A stretch of 64,000 nt of DNA, from contig NZ_FWFZ01000002.1 of assembly GCF_900172355.1 (NCBI RefSeq), forward strand, positions 1-64,000. Direction: 5' to 3'. The DNA is from Roseisalinus antarcticus. Its GTDB lineage: Bacteria > Pseudomonadota > Alphaproteobacteria > Rhodobacterales > Rhodobacteraceae. Each line of letters begins with the position of its first letter. Positions within the stretch are counted from its first letter, which is position 1. The notes beneath the pieces were generated by a model. The model did not search any database. It had not been told where the DNA came from and saw only the letters and a list, made by a program, of their open reading frames with translations. Position numbers and translations under genes: made by a program. Below, piece after piece: positions 26,853 through 36,731 of this stretch.

Positions 26853-28536
26853 GGGCCACCTGAACGGCTTCGGGGGCCGAACCGCCTTGCGCAAGGTCGA
26901 GACCGTGGTCCAGCTTGGTTCGGATACGCGCGGCGCTTTCCTCGGCGGGTGAGAAGGACAGGGCGCGGCGCCATTGGAACCGGGCCTCGGTCCGGCGGCC
27001 GACGGCCCAATAGGCGTCGGCCAGGTGATCGACGACCACCGACTGCGTCGGCGCAAGCTCGGCGGCGCGTTCCAGCTGGACGACCGCTTCTTCGTAGGCG
27101 CCCATGCGGAACAGGACCCAGCCGAGGCTGTCGGCGATCCGTCCGTCCTCGGGCCGCGCCTCGGCGGCGGCGCGGATCATCGTCAGCGCCTCGTCCAGCT
27201 TGATGTTCTTTTCGGCCAGCGAGTATCCGAGGTAGTTCAGGACCTGAGGCTGCCCCGGGTTCAGGGCGAGGGCCGCGCGAAAGTCCGCCTCTGCCCGGTC
27301 CCAGTCGCCCATCTGCTCGAACGTGATGCCGCGGGCATAGTGCACCATCCAGCGCGCCGCGTTGTCCTCGTCCGACAGGGCGAGCGAACGGCTGTAGGCT
27401 TCGTTCGCCTCGCCAAAGCGTCCGAGCTGGCGCAGCACGTCGCCGAGCCGGGCGCGGTTGCGCGGGCTCTCGTAGGTCTGGCAGAGCGTCCCGAGCAGGT
27501 CGGCGGCTGCCTCCCGCTCGCCGGCCTTGCGCAGCGCTTCGGCCCGCCCGAGGGCCGCCGATTGATAGGCCGGATCGCGCGGGCCGATGGTGCTGTAGGC
27601 GGCGCTGGCCAACCCGTGGCGGCCCATGTCGTCCAGCAGGCCGGCGACGCGCAGGGTCGCCTCGGCGTGGGCCGGGGCGAGGTGCCGCGCGAGCCGGAAA
27701 TAAAGCAGGGCATAACCGTCATCGACCTGCCCCTGGATCGCGCTGCCCACGCTGAAATAGGCCTCGGCCAGGCCCTCGGCGGCGGAGGTCGCGATGACAG
27801 ATCCGGCCGGGGCGCCTTCCGCCAGCGCGTCGCGCAGCCGTTGCAGCCCCGGGTCGAGCCTGCCGGCGAAGGTCGCGTCGAGGTAGTCGATGGCCTCGGC
27901 TTCTCGGCCCAGCCGGCCCAGCACCTCGGCCTTCAGGATCGCGCCGCGGCGGGTGCGGTGCAGGCCCGCCTGCGGCGGCAGCGACAGGATCTCGAGCGCC
28001 GCGGCATCGTCGCCCAGGACGGTCAGCGCCAGCGCCTTGTGATAAAGTCCGAAGGTGGCGAGGCCCGATTCTTCCGCGACGGTGTCGAAGGCGGATTCGG
28101 CCCGCCTGCGATCCCCGAGCCCGACGAAGGCCCAGCCCTGGGCAAGTCCGTCCAGCAGCGGCCCGATCGAGGCGCCGCCTTCCAGCCCGGCAAAGATCCG
28201 GTCCCATTTTCCGGCTTCGGCGGCGTCGGCGAAGGTGACCATCGTGGCGACATGACTGTCGATGCCATGGGCGCGGGCGCTTTCGGCCAGCGGGGTGGCG
28301 GCGACGATCCGCCCGGTCGAGACCATGGCGGCGATCGTGTTCTCGGCCAGGAAGGCATTCGTCGGATCGAGCATCAGCGCCTGCTCGAAATACATGGCGG
28401 CGGTGGGGTAATCGCCGTGGTTGGCGGCAAATCTGCCGGCAAGATAGGCGCCCGCGTTCTGCTCGGCATAGGCCTTTGGTGCATGCACGACGAGGGCGAG
28501 GGTGCCCGCGAGGGCCAACCCACTCAGACTGCTCAT
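26836..28536 (-). CDS. TPR-repeat protein with signal peptide
   Basis: A protein of about 566 residues with an N-terminal signal sequence (MSSLSGLALAGTLALVVHAP, then AYAEQN) and many tetratricopeptide repeats, for instance GDYPTAAMYFEQALMLDPTNA near the start and GAYEEAVVQLERAAELAPTQ near the end. It is probably periplasmic or a lipid-free outer-membrane partner that scaffolds other proteins. The start is uncertain: an in-frame GTG two codons earlier and an ATG at 28602 are alternatives. Its last 17 nt overlap ispE. Confidence 0.85.
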   Translation of the reverse strand: MSSLSGLALAGTLALVVHAPKAYAEQNAGAYLAGRFAANHGDYPTAAMYFEQALMLDPTNAFLAENTIAAMVSTGRIVAATPLAESARAHGIDSHVATMVTFADAAEAGKWDRIFAGLEGGASIGPLLDGLAQGWAFVGLGDRRRAESAFDTVAEESGLATFGLYHKALALTVLGDDAAALEILSLPPQAGLHRTRRGAILKAEVLGRLGREAEAIDYLDATFAGRLDPGLQRLRDALAEGAPAGSVIATSAAEGLAEAYFSVGSAIQGQVDDGYALLYFRLARHLAPAHAEATLRVAGLLDDMGRHGLASAAYSTIGPRDPAYQSAALGRAEALRKAGEREAAADLLGTLCQTYESPRNRARLGDVLRQLGRFGEANEAYSRSLALSDEDNAARWMVHYARGITFEQMGDWDRAEADFRAALALNPGQPQVLNYLGYSLAEKNIKLDEALTMIRAAAEARPEDGRIADSLGWVLFRMGAYEEAVVQLERAAELAPTQSVVVDHLADAYWAVGRRTEARFQWRRALSFSPAEESAARIRTKLDHGLDLAQGGSAPEAVQVAHGDRQ

Positions 28537-28674
28537 CTTCACTTCGATATCCCGTTCCCGACTGTCCGAGGCCACCCTAGGGATAGCATTCGAATGCGGC
28601 AATGCGGTGGCCGATCACAATTGTCCGTCTTAGCGGATTGCCGCGCAACAAAGCGACAGTGGGGCCGCGCCGCC

Positions 28675-30324
28675 TCACATGTTGGGATAGTTCGGACCGT
28701 CGCCGCCCTGGGGCGTGGTCCAGGTGATGTTCAGGGCCGGATCCTTGATGTCGCAGGTCTTGCAGTGGACGCAGTTCTGGAAATTGATCTGGAAGCGGCG
28801 CTCCGCGCCCTCGCCCACGAATTCGTAGACCCCGGCCGGGCAGTAGCGGGCCGAGGGGCCGGCGTATTGCTCCCAGTCGACCGACAGCGCCTTGTCCGGA
28901 TCGGCCAGCTTCAGGTGCGACGGCTGGCTTTCCTCGTGATTCGTCATCGAGAAGCTGACGTTGGTCAGCCGGTCGAAGGACAGGGTTCCGTCCGGCTTGG
29001 GATAGTCTATGGGCTTGAACGTGGCCGCCTTGCCGGTCGCCTCAGCGTCGGATTTGCCGTGTCTGAGCGTGCCCAGTAGCGAGAAGCCAAAGAGGTTGTT
29101 CATCCACATGTCGAGCCCGCCCAGCCCCAGCGAGGCCATCAGCCCGTGGCGCGACCAGAGCGGCTTGACGTTGCGCACGGGCTTGAGGTCCTTGGCCACC
29201 GGCCCGCTACGCAGGGCGCGGTCGTAGTCGGACAGCGTGTCGCCGGCACGGCCCGCCTCGATCGCCGCGTGGGCGGCCTCGGCGGCATGCATGCCGGAAT
29301 ACATCGCGTTATGGTTGCCCTTGATCCGGGGCACGTTCACCAAGCCCGCCGAACAGCCCAGCAGCGCACCGCCCGGAAACGCGGTCTTCGGCAGCGATTG
29401 CCAGCCGCCTTCGGTGATCGCGCGGGCACCGTAAGCCACCCGTTTGCCGCCCTTCAGAAGCTCTGCCACCATCGGGTGATGCTTGAACCGCTGAAATTCC
29501 ATGTAGGGAAAGAGATAGGGGTTGGCATAGTTGAGGTGGACGACGAAGCCCACGTAAACCTGATTGTTGTCAAGGTGATAGATGAAGGACCCGCCGCCCG
29601 CGTTCTTGCCAAGCGGCCAGCCCATCGTGTGGGTCACGGTGCCCTCGCGGTGCTTGTCGGGGTCGATCTCCCAGATCTCCTTCATGCCGAGGCCGTATTT
29701 CTGCGGCTCGGCCCGCTGCGCGAGGTCGTATTTCGCGATGACCTGCTTGGACAGCGACCCGCGCACGCCCTCGGACAGGAAGACATACTTGCCGTGAAGC
29801 TCCATCCCCGGCTCGTAGGCGGGGCCGGGAGTGCCGTCGGCCTGCTTGCCGAATTCGCCCGCGACGACGCCCTTGACCGCGCCGTCCTCGCCGAAGACCA
29901 GTTCGGAGCAGGACATGCCGGGGAAGATCTCGACCCCCAGCGCCTCGGCCTGTTCGGCCAGCCAGCGGCAGACATTGCCCATCGAGACGATGTAGTTGCC
30001 GTGGTTATGCATCAGCGGCGGCATGGCGAAATTCGGAAGGCGCATCTTGCCCGCCTCGCCCAGGACGTAGAAATTGTCCTGCCTGACCGGAACGGTGATC
30101 GGGGCGCCCTTGTCTTTCCAGTCGGGGATCAGCTGGTTGAGCGCACAGGGGTCGAGCACCGCGCCCGACAGGATATGCGCCCCGACCTCGGAGCCTTTCT
30201 CGAGCACGACGACCTCGCGGTCGGGATCCAGCTGTTTCAGCCGGATCGCCGCCGACAGGCCGGCAGGCCCCGCGCCAACGATGACCACATCGTATTCCAT
30301 CGTTTCGCGCGTCGCGTCGGCCAT
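28675..30324 (-). CDS. Electron transfer flavoprotein-ubiquinone oxidoreductase
   Basis: A 549-residue membrane-associated iron-sulfur flavoprotein that passes electrons from ETF (acyl-CoA and other dehydrogenases) to ubiquinone. The FAD motif is VVIVGAGPAGLSAAIRL; GAVLDPCALNQLIPDW is a family marker. The C-terminal 4Fe-4S site is FQNCVHCKTCDIKDP with an earlier Cys in YCPAGVYEF. The ATG at 30324 has GGAG 7 nt upstream. It fits with the acyl-CoA dehydrogenase gene about 11 kb away. Confidence 0.95.
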   Translation of the reverse strand: MADATRETMEYDVVIVGAGPAGLSAAIRLKQLDPDREVVVLEKGSEVGAHILSGAVLDPCALNQLIPDWKDKGAPITVPVRQDNFYVLGEAGKMRLPNFAMPPLMHNHGNYIVSMGNVCRWLAEQAEALGVEIFPGMSCSELVFGEDGAVKGVVAGEFGKQADGTPGPAYEPGMELHGKYVFLSEGVRGSLSKQVIAKYDLAQRAEPQKYGLGMKEIWEIDPDKHREGTVTHTMGWPLGKNAGGGSFIYHLDNNQVYVGFVVHLNYANPYLFPYMEFQRFKHHPMVAELLKGGKRVAYGARAITEGGWQSLPKTAFPGGALLGCSAGLVNVPRIKGNHNAMYSGMHAAEAAHAAIEAGRAGDTLSDYDRALRSGPVAKDLKPVRNVKPLWSRHGLMASLGLGGLDMWMNNLFGFSLLGTLRHGKSDAEATGKAATFKPIDYPKPDGTLSFDRLTNVSFSMTNHEESQPSHLKLADPDKALSVDWEQYAGPSARYCPAGVYEFVGEGAERRFQINFQNCVHCKTCDIKDPALNITWTTPQGGDGPNYPNM

Positions 30325-30480
30325 CGTTTTCTCCAAGCTTTGGGCAGGGGGCCCTGCGGAAAGATCGTGACAGACCTAGCGAAGCCTTGGGACAGGGGCA
30401 ATCGGAACACGGCGTCAGATCGCGCGTCCGCGACGCAGTGGCGCGGACGGGGGGGCAGGCCCGGAATTTGGTCTCGGGGA

Positions 30481-31473
30481 TCAGGCTCGGTGCAGGGCCA
30501 GGTGCGGAAGGGCCCCGCGTCGCTTCATCATCGCGTTCGCCGCCAGCACCACGGCGATCGAGGCGTATCCGTCCACGGCATAGTGCCAGCCGAGGTAGAC
30601 CGACAGGAACAGGATCGCGCCGGCATAGGCGATGGCGATGACCCCCGGCTTGCCCCAACGCTCCACCGCGTAGAGCGCAAACACCGACGCGATGCCCACA
30701 TGGACGCTGGGAAAGGCCGAGATGCCGGAGCCCACGCGGTTCTCGCCGGTGACAAAGGCATGCCACAGCCCCTCGTGGATCGAGGCCGTCGCGGTCTCGG
30801 CGATGCCGGAGGCCGCGAAGGCCGCGCCCAGCCCGGCAAAGTCGCTGCCGCCGGTCAGCCGGTCCGCGTAGACCGGCCCGCCGGACAGGAACAGCAAGGC
30901 CAGCACATTGCCCAGGACGATCCAGACCACGGCATAGAGCGCCAGAAAGCGCCGCCTCCGCACGGTGTCGCCGTCCGACAGCATCAGCAGGATCGGAAAC
31001 CCCAGCGCCAGCGGCAGCCAGACCAGCAGGTACAGCGCCGAGGCGGTCTGCGCGTCGATCCAGGGCGCGAGCCTGTGGGCGATGGCCCAGGCATCGGTTC
31101 CGCCGTGCAGCATCCGGTCCAGCGCGGCGAGTGGCGGGTCGGCCCAGAACGGCATGGCCATCGGCATCGACGCCTTGATGGTGGTGAACGCGGCAAAGAA
31201 CAGCCCCGTTGCTACCGCCGCCACGAAGGCCCGGCGCACCGGGCCGGACCCCGCCCCGCGCACCGCGGCAAGGGCCAGCAGCGCCGTGCCGATGCACAGA
31301 GGCAACCGGAAAAACCACAGGATCGACAGCAGGTTCTGCACCGGCCCGACAAGATGATCGGTGGTCCCGCCCCGCCACAGCGTCGTCAGCACCGCGGCCA
31401 ACAGAAGGTAGGCCGCCGAGGCGGTCAGCAAAACGCGCTCTTCGCGCCGGCTCTCGGTGTCGGGATCGGACAT
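30481..31473 (-). CDS. PAP2-superfamily membrane phosphatase/transferase
   Basis: A 330-residue protein with about six to seven membrane helices. The catalytic motifs are SAFPSVHVG (the Ser-x-His of motif 2) and GWHYAVDGYA (motif 3 His and Asp), the layout of inositol-phosphorylceramide-synthase-like PAP2 proteins. These act on lipid phosphates at the periplasmic face. Substrate unknown. It is divergent from greA across 171 bp. Confidence 0.85.
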   Translation of the reverse strand: MSDPDTESRREERVLLTASAAYLLLAAVLTTLWRGGTTDHLVGPVQNLLSILWFFRLPLCIGTALLALAAVRGAGSGPVRRAFVAAVATGLFFAAFTTIKASMPMAMPFWADPPLAALDRMLHGGTDAWAIAHRLAPWIDAQTASALYLLVWLPLALGFPILLMLSDGDTVRRRRFLALYAVVWIVLGNVLALLFLSGGPVYADRLTGGSDFAGLGAAFAASGIAETATASIHEGLWHAFVTGENRVGSGISAFPSVHVGIASVFALYAVERWGKPGVIAIAYAGAILFLSVYLGWHYAVDGYASIAVVLAANAMMKRRGALPHLALHRA

Positions 31474-31644
31474 GGGCCCGAGATCTGGCCGGGCAATATG
31501 GCTTGAGTGCGGCAACACAGGGGATTTACGCCGACGGCCGCTTTGCGGTTGATTCCCGCTGTCTTGCCCCTGATATTCGCTCGAACCCCCTGGGCGGAAC
31601 AGCCGTGCCAGGACTGACCCTTTTGGACGAGACCGGGCGACCCT

Positions 31645-32115
31645 ATGGAAAAGATACCGCTTACCCGCGCCGGGTACGACAAGATCGACGCCGAGCTGAA
31701 GCAGCTCAAGAGCGTGGAGCGTCCGGCGATCATCCGCGCCATCTCCGAGGCGCGCGAGCATGGCGACCTGTCCGAGAACGCCGAGTATCATTCGGCGAAG
31801 GAAAAGCAGTCCTTCATCGAGGGCCGGATCAAGGAGCTCGAGGGCGTGATCTCACTGGCCGACGTGATCGACCCCAAGAAGCTTTCGGGCGGGATCAAGT
31901 TCGGCGCGACGGTGGAGATCGTTGACGAGGACACCGACGAGGAAAAGACCTACCAGATCGTCGGCGAATACGAGGCCGACATCGAGCGCGGCAAGCTCAA
32001 CCTCAAATCTCCCCTTGCACGGGCCCTGATCGGCAAGGAAGAAGGGGACAGCGTGGAGGTCCGCACACCCGGCGGCGACCGCGCCTACGAGATCATCAAG
32101 GTCTCCTTCATCTGA
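31645..32115 (+). CDS. greA: Transcription elongation factor GreA
   Basis: A 156-residue factor that stimulates RNA cleavage by backtracked RNA polymerase. The N-terminal coiled coil ([20 protein letters not shown]) has the acidic tip residues in [19 protein letters not shown], and the C-terminal FKBP-like domain has [18 protein letters not shown]. Length is normal. The next gene starts 28 nt downstream. Confidence 0.96.
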   Translation: MEKIPLTRAGYDKIDAELKQLKSVERPAIIRAISEAREHGDLSENAEYHSAKEKQSFIEGRIKELEGVISLADVIDPKKLSGGIKFGATVEIVDEDTDEEKTYQIVGEYEADIERGKLNLKSPLARALIGKEEGDSVEVRTPGGDRAYEIIKVSFI

Positions 32116-32143
32116 ACCTCGGTGTGTCATCCGGGAGGTGACC

Positions 32144-33172
32144 ATGTCCGACGCCGCCAAATCGGACCGGAGCCCGCTTGCAGCTTCGTCCCGCCCGGAG
32201 ACGGGCGGGCTGTCGGCAGTCGAGCTGGTCGCGGCCATCCTCAGCCTGGTCTGGGTCGCGGGAGTCGGGGCGTTCTTCTTCGTGCAGCCGCGGGGCGAGC
32301 CGGTCGAGAATCTCGATTCGCTGCGCTTCGTCTTCACGCTGATGGCGATCTTCATGCCGGTCGCGATGATCTGGGTCGCCGCCGCCGCCGCCCGCTCCGC
32401 CCGGATCATGCGCGAGGAAAGTGCCCGGCTTCAGGCCGCGCTGGACGCGATGCGCAAATCCTACGTCGAAGAGCGGCAGGCGCGTGGGGCCGGCGGCATC
32501 GAGGCCTCGGTCGAACGCAAGCTGAACGAGATCGCCCAGGCCGCCCGCAAGACTGAATCCGCGCTGGCGACCTTCACGACGGCCCGCACCCCGGCCGCCG
32601 GCCACCGCGCCCCGGTCACGGCGCGGCCGAGGCCCGAGCCGCAGCGGGACGAGGATCAGCCGAGCCTCGCCTTCGGCACCACGGCAGAGGACATGGCGCC
32701 GCAGGTCTCGACCACCGACCTGATCCGGGCGCTGAATTTTCCCGACACCGAAGAGGATGAGGTCGGCTTTGCCGCGCTCCGCCGCGCCCTCAAGGACCGC
32801 AGCGCCCGCCATCTGATCCAGGCGAGCCAGGACGTGTTGACCCTGCTCAGCCAGGACGGGATCTACATGGACGATCTGCGCCCGGATCTGGCCCGGCCCG
32901 AAATCTGGCGGCAGTTCGCGTCGGGCGTGCGGGGCCGCAGCGTGGCGGCGCTGGGCGGGGTGCGCGACCGCTCCAGCCTGGCGCTCGCGGCCGGGCGGAT
33001 GCGCGAGGACACGATCTTTCGCGATGCCGCGCACCACTTCCTGCGGCGCTACGACCAGATGCTGGTGACGTTCGAGAAGACGGCCACGGACGAAGAGATC
33101 GTCGCGATGTCCGACACCCGGACGTCGCGCGCCTTCATGCTTCTGGGCCGGGTGACGGGCACCTTCGACTAG
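32144..33172 (+). CDS. Two-helix membrane protein with coiled coil
   Basis: A 342-residue protein of unknown function. Two membrane helices occur at about residues 26-48 (AVELVAAILSLVWVAGVGAF) and 64-84 (FTLMAIFMPVAMIWVAAAAA). A coiled-coil stretch follows (RIMREESARLQAALDAMRK), then a disordered linker rich in Pro and Arg. A C-terminal helical domain runs from about residue 190. The ATG at 32144 has GGGAGG 5 nt upstream and is preferred to the GTG at 32138. It is probably in an operon with greA. Confidence 0.8.
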   Translation: MSDAAKSDRSPLAASSRPETGGLSAVELVAAILSLVWVAGVGAFFFVQPRGEPVENLDSLRFVFTLMAIFMPVAMIWVAAAAARSARIMREESARLQAALDAMRKSYVEERQARGAGGIEASVERKLNEIAQAARKTESALATFTTARTPAAGHRAPVTARPRPEPQRDEDQPSLAFGTTAEDMAPQVSTTDLIRALNFPDTEEDEVGFAALRRALKDRSARHLIQASQDVLTLLSQDGIYMDDLRPDLARPEIWRQFASGVRGRSVAALGGVRDRSSLALAAGRMREDTIFRDAAHHFLRRYDQMLVTFEKTATDEEIVAMSDTRTSRAFMLLGRVTGTFD

Positions 33173-33197
33173 CCCTCCGGGCGGGTTCCGGGCCCGC

Positions 33198-34568
33198 TCA
33201 GTAGCTGAACTCTTCGTAGATGCGGCTCAGGTCGCCGTTCCAGTCGCCGCGGTATTGCGCCAGCAATTCGTCGGCCGGGGTCATGCCGGTTTCCAGGCTG
33301 TCCTCGAGCGCGTGCAGGAAATGCCGCTCGTCCGCGACCATCCCGCCCAGCCCCGGCTTGGCCCGCGCCTTGAGGCCGGCCCGCGCGATGTCGACCACGT
33401 CGCGGGCAAGGTCGATCATCTTGTGCCCGCCGACCACCGCATCGAGCCCGTCGACAGAGGCCGCGACCCGCCAGGCCTCGCGCGTTTCGGCATCCATGCC
33501 CTTGGCCAGGTCCCAGGCCGCATCGAGTGCCCCCTGATCGTACATCAGCCCGACCCAAAGCGCGGGCAGGGCGCAAAGCCGCCGCCAGGGGCCGCCATCG
33601 GCGCCGCGCATCTCGATGAACTTCTTCATCCGCGCCTCGGGGAACACGGTGGTCAGGTGGTCGGCCCAATCCGACAGGGTCGGAATTTCACCCGGCAGCG
33701 CGGGCAGGCGCCCGGCCATGAAATCGCGGAACGACTGCCCCAGCGCGTCGATGTATTTCCCGTCGCGGTAGACGAAATACATCGGCACATCGAGCACGTA
33801 GTCCACCCAGGCCTCGAACCCGAACCCGTCCTCGAAAACGAAGGGCAGCATGCCCGTGCGCACGTCGTCGAGGTCGCGCCAGATCCGGCTGCGCCACGAT
33901 TTGTGACCGTTGGGCTTGCCGTCGAAGAACGGCGAATTGGCGAACAGCGCCGTCGCCACCGGCTGCAGGGCCAGCGCCACGCGCATCTTCTGGACCATGT
34001 CGGGCTCTGACCCGAAGTCGAGGTTCACCTGCACGGTGCAGGTCCGCCGCATCATCTGGGTGCCGTGGGTGCCGACCTTCTGCATGTAGGCGTCCATTAG
34101 TTTGTAGCGGCCCTTGGGCATCAGCGGCATCTCGTCGTGCGACCAGATCGGCGCCGCGCCGAGCCCGATGAAGCCCACGCCGATCTCGTCGGCGATTTCG
34201 CGGACTTCGCGCAGGTGGACGTTCACCTCGTCGCAGGTCTGGTGGATCGTCTCCAGCGGTGCGCCGGACAGCTCCAGCTGGCCGCCGGGTTCCAGGCTGA
34301 CGTTCGCGCCGTCCTTCTCGAGGCCGATGATGTTGTCGCCCTCGATCACTGGCGCCCAGCCGAAACGGCCCTGCAGCCCCTCCAGCATCGCCTTGATCGA
34401 TCGGTCGCCATCATAGGGCAGCGGCTTCAACGTGTCCTTGCAATAGCCGAACTTCTCGTGCTCGGTCCCGATGCGCCAGTCTTCCTTGGGCTTGCAGCCG
34501 GCCTCGAGATAGGCGGCCAGTTGGTCGCGGTGCTCGATCGGGCCGCCGCCGGACTGTGGTATGGACAT
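33198..34568 (-). CDS. gshA: Glutamate-cysteine ligase (plant-type)
   Basis: A 456-residue ligase that makes gamma-glutamylcysteine, the first step of glutathione synthesis. IGTEHEKFGY, SLEPGGQLELSGAP, MMRRTCTVQVNLDF and FIEMRGADGGPW are typical of the plant/alphaproteobacterial class rather than the E. coli class. It is downstream of the rsmE operon, which has the same direction, and converges with the coiled-coil membrane protein gene. Confidence 0.95.
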   Translation of the reverse strand: MSIPQSGGGPIEHRDQLAAYLEAGCKPKEDWRIGTEHEKFGYCKDTLKPLPYDGDRSIKAMLEGLQGRFGWAPVIEGDNIIGLEKDGANVSLEPGGQLELSGAPLETIHQTCDEVNVHLREVREIADEIGVGFIGLGAAPIWSHDEMPLMPKGRYKLMDAYMQKVGTHGTQMMRRTCTVQVNLDFGSEPDMVQKMRVALALQPVATALFANSPFFDGKPNGHKSWRSRIWRDLDDVRTGMLPFVFEDGFGFEAWVDYVLDVPMYFVYRDGKYIDALGQSFRDFMAGRLPALPGEIPTLSDWADHLTTVFPEARMKKFIEMRGADGGPWRRLCALPALWVGLMYDQGALDAAWDLAKGMDAETREAWRVAASVDGLDAVVGGHKMIDLARDVVDIARAGLKARAKPGLGGMVADERHFLHALEDSLETGMTPADELLAQYRGDWNGDLSRIYEEFSY

Positions 34569-34663
34569 CAGAGGGGCTCCGCTCGCTCGGCTCAGGGTGA
34601 CCTCTCGTGTCCCGAAGAGCCTGTGGTGTCAATGCACCCCGCCCGTGCGATCCTGCAGAGAAG

Positions 34664-35182
34664 TCAGTGCAGCCGCCGCGCGGGGGCCTGCCACAGGGTG
34701 ACTCGGGCATCGGGCCGGTGCGACAGGACCGACAGCACCTGCTCCGTCCGGATCCCGGGCAGGGCCGCGAACAGGTCGAACAGACCGTCCGCGCCCTCGG
34801 CGTCGATGGGGATCTCCAGCGCCTCGCCGGTCTCTAGCGTCAGCACCCAGGCGGGGGCCGGGGCGGCCTTCGGCTCCAGCTCCAGCCGGGAGAGCAGGTC
34901 GAGGTCGGCGACACCCCCGCTGAGCGGGCCGAAATAGACGATCCTTCGCTCGTCGATCGTCACCACTCCGGCGCCGCCGCCGCCCTGGGCAAAGCGCAGC
35001 CGCTGCAGCCCCGCATAGGCCAGCGCCGCGGCGCAGAGCACCAGGCCCCAGCCCAGCCATTGCAGGATGCCGAGCGCCGTCAGCCCCCACCAGAGGCCGA
35101 GCACCGCCAGCCCGCCGGCGATCAGCACCTCGCGCCAGCGGTAGAGCGCGGCACGGGCCTCGGGGCGCAGGAAGTCAGACAT
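34664..35182 (-). CDS. Membrane protein with PH-like/YcxB-like soluble part
   Basis: A 172-residue protein. Two closely spaced helices (VLIAGGLAVLGLWWGL and GWGLVLCAAALAYAGL) are followed by a beta-rich cytoplasmic domain (GVVTIDERRIVYFGPLSGG, AWVLTLETGEALEIPID). No named family is recognised with certainty. Its first 8 nt overlap the end of the acetyltransferase gene, so it is the third gene of the rsmE operon. Confidence 0.75.
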   Translation of the reverse strand: MSDFLRPEARAALYRWREVLIAGGLAVLGLWWGLTALGILQWLGWGLVLCAAALAYAGLQRLRFAQGGGGAGVVTIDERRIVYFGPLSGGVADLDLLSRLELEPKAAPAPAWVLTLETGEALEIPIDAEGADGLFDLFAALPGIRTEQVLSVLSHRPDARVTLWQAPARRLH

Positions 35183-36005
35183 GCACGGGCTCCTGATAGA
35201 GGCAGAGGGTGAAGTCACCGATCCGACCAAAGCCGATGGCCTCGTAGAGATGCGCCGAGCCGGCGCTCGCGGCAAAGAGCGCGGCCCGGCGGGCACCGCG
35301 GGCCCGGGCCTCGGCCAGGTGCAGCGCCACGGCGCGGCGGGCATGGTGCCGCCCGCGCAGCTCGGGCGGGGTATAGACACCGCCGACCTGCACGACGTTG
35401 CCGATATCGGCGTTGAAGCCGGTCATGCTCAGCAGGCGGCCGTCCTCGACCAGCACCCGGTGGGACCCGGCTTCGAGAAAGGCATCGACGTCGCGCCGCG
35501 CGTCCAGGTCGGCGCGGTCGGCGGGCGTGCCCAGCGTCTCGATGGCATAGGCCTTTCGCCACTCGATCACCTGGCCCAGGTCCACCTCGCGCAGGGGCAT
35601 CAGCACACCGGGCCCGTCGGGCACGTCCAGCGCCTCGAGGTCCAGCGCGAAATGCGGCTCGTCCCGGTCCAGCGTCGTGGCGCCGCGAAGCCCGGCGGCC
35701 GCGATCAGGGGGCGCACCTCGTCGGTCGGCCCGATCACCGCGGCGATCCGGCCGCCGGAGAGGACCGCGGCGGCCTCGGCCCAGTTCCGCGATGGCAGCG
35801 CCGGAAGCACGGTGCCGCCCCGTGTGACCGCCAGCACATCTGTGACCGCGCCGCCGGTCCAGGCCGCCCAAATCGCCGGCGCATTGTCATGGCCGCCGTC
35901 GAGCCCGTAGCGGGCGAGGTTGGCCAGCGGAAACATCGCCCGCAGGGCCCGCGCCCGCAGGAAGGCCTCGACCGTGGGCAGATCCGGGGGCACGACCCGG
36001 ATCAC
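35175..36005 (-). CDS. GNAT-family N-acetyltransferase
   Basis: A 276-residue acetyltransferase whose C-terminal half holds the acetyl-CoA-binding motif QVGGVYTPPELRGRHHARR and the terminal helix-strand AALFAASAGSAHLYEAIGFGRI. The N-terminal half is a second, degenerate GNAT-like region. GTG at 36005 overlaps the rsmE stop (GTGA), which fixes the start; the open frame continues far upstream only because antisense stops are lacking. Substrate unknown. Confidence 0.83.
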   Translation of the reverse strand: MIRVVPPDLPTVEAFLRARALRAMFPLANLARYGLDGGHDNAPAIWAAWTGGAVTDVLAVTRGGTVLPALPSRNWAEAAAVLSGGRIAAVIGPTDEVRPLIAAAGLRGATTLDRDEPHFALDLEALDVPDGPGVLMPLREVDLGQVIEWRKAYAIETLGTPADRADLDARRDVDAFLEAGSHRVLVEDGRLLSMTGFNADIGNVVQVGGVYTPPELRGRHHARRAVALHLAEARARGARRAALFAASAGSAHLYEAIGFGRIGDFTLCLYQEPVHV

Positions 36006-36718
36006 CCCCAATCCCCCAGCCGCGCCTGCCAGAGGGTCAGCGCCGCAACCGCCGCCGTCTCGGCCCGAAGGATCCGGGGGCCGAGGGCGATCGCATGGCC
36101 CCGCTCGCGCAGCCTGTCCCGCTCTGCCTCGGAAAAGCCGCCCTCGGGGCCGATGACGATGGCCCAGGGCTTGCCGCCGAGACCTTTGGGCAGGTCGTGT
36201 GCGCCGCCCGCGAGCGTTTCGTCGCAAAACAGGATCTCGCGGTCGGCGGGCCAGTCGGCCAGCACCCGGTCCAGCCGCGCGAGATCGGCGACCTCGGGCA
36301 CGAAGGTTCCGCCGCATTGCTCGGCGGCCTCGACCGCATGGGCCTGCAGGCGGTCGCGGCGAATGCGCTCGGCATTGGTATGGGCGGTCTGCACCGGGCA
36401 GATCCGGGCGGCGCCCATCTCGACGGCCTTCTCGACGACGAAATCGGTGCGGGCCTTCTTCAGCGGCGCGAACAGCAGCCACAGGTCGGGCGGGTCGCGC
36501 TGCGGCGCTGTCCGTTCCCGGCATTCGAGGCTGCCGCCGCGCTTGCCGGCCTCGACGATCCCGGCCCGCCATTCGCCGGCCACCCCGTTGAAGACCAGAA
36601 CGGAATCGCCCGCCTTCAGGCGCATCACGCCAAAGAGATAATGCGCCTGCTCCCGCTCCAGGGGAACGGTTTGCCCCGCCCCCAGCGGGTGATCTACAAA
36701 GAGCCGAACCTGTGCCAT
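36002..36718 (-). CDS. rsmE: 16S rRNA m3U1498 methyltransferase
   Basis: A 238-residue SPOUT methyltransferase. It starts MAQVRLFVDHPL with the PUA-like domain (EQAHYLFGVMRLKAGD). The catalytic trefoil-knot motifs are IVIGPEGGFSEAERD and LGPRILRAETAAVAAL, which are diagnostic for RsmE. The ATG at 36718 is 13 bp from the divergent ubiA start. It heads a three-gene operon. Confidence 0.95.
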   Translation of the reverse strand: MAQVRLFVDHPLGAGQTVPLEREQAHYLFGVMRLKAGDSVLVFNGVAGEWRAGIVEAGKRGGSLECRERTAPQRDPPDLWLLFAPLKKARTDFVVEKAVEMGAARICPVQTAHTNAERIRRDRLQAHAVEAAEQCGGTFVPEVADLARLDRVLADWPADREILFCDETLAGGAHDLPKGLGGKPWAIVIGPEGGFSEAERDRLRERGHAIALGPRILRAETAAVAALTLWQARLGDWG

Positions 36719-36731
36719 CGGACGAGACCAT

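Noticed and set aside
28675-31506. Long plus-strand open frames opposite ETF-QO and the PAP2 gene
   Set aside because: They are antisense to well-recognised genes and contain no recognisable domain.
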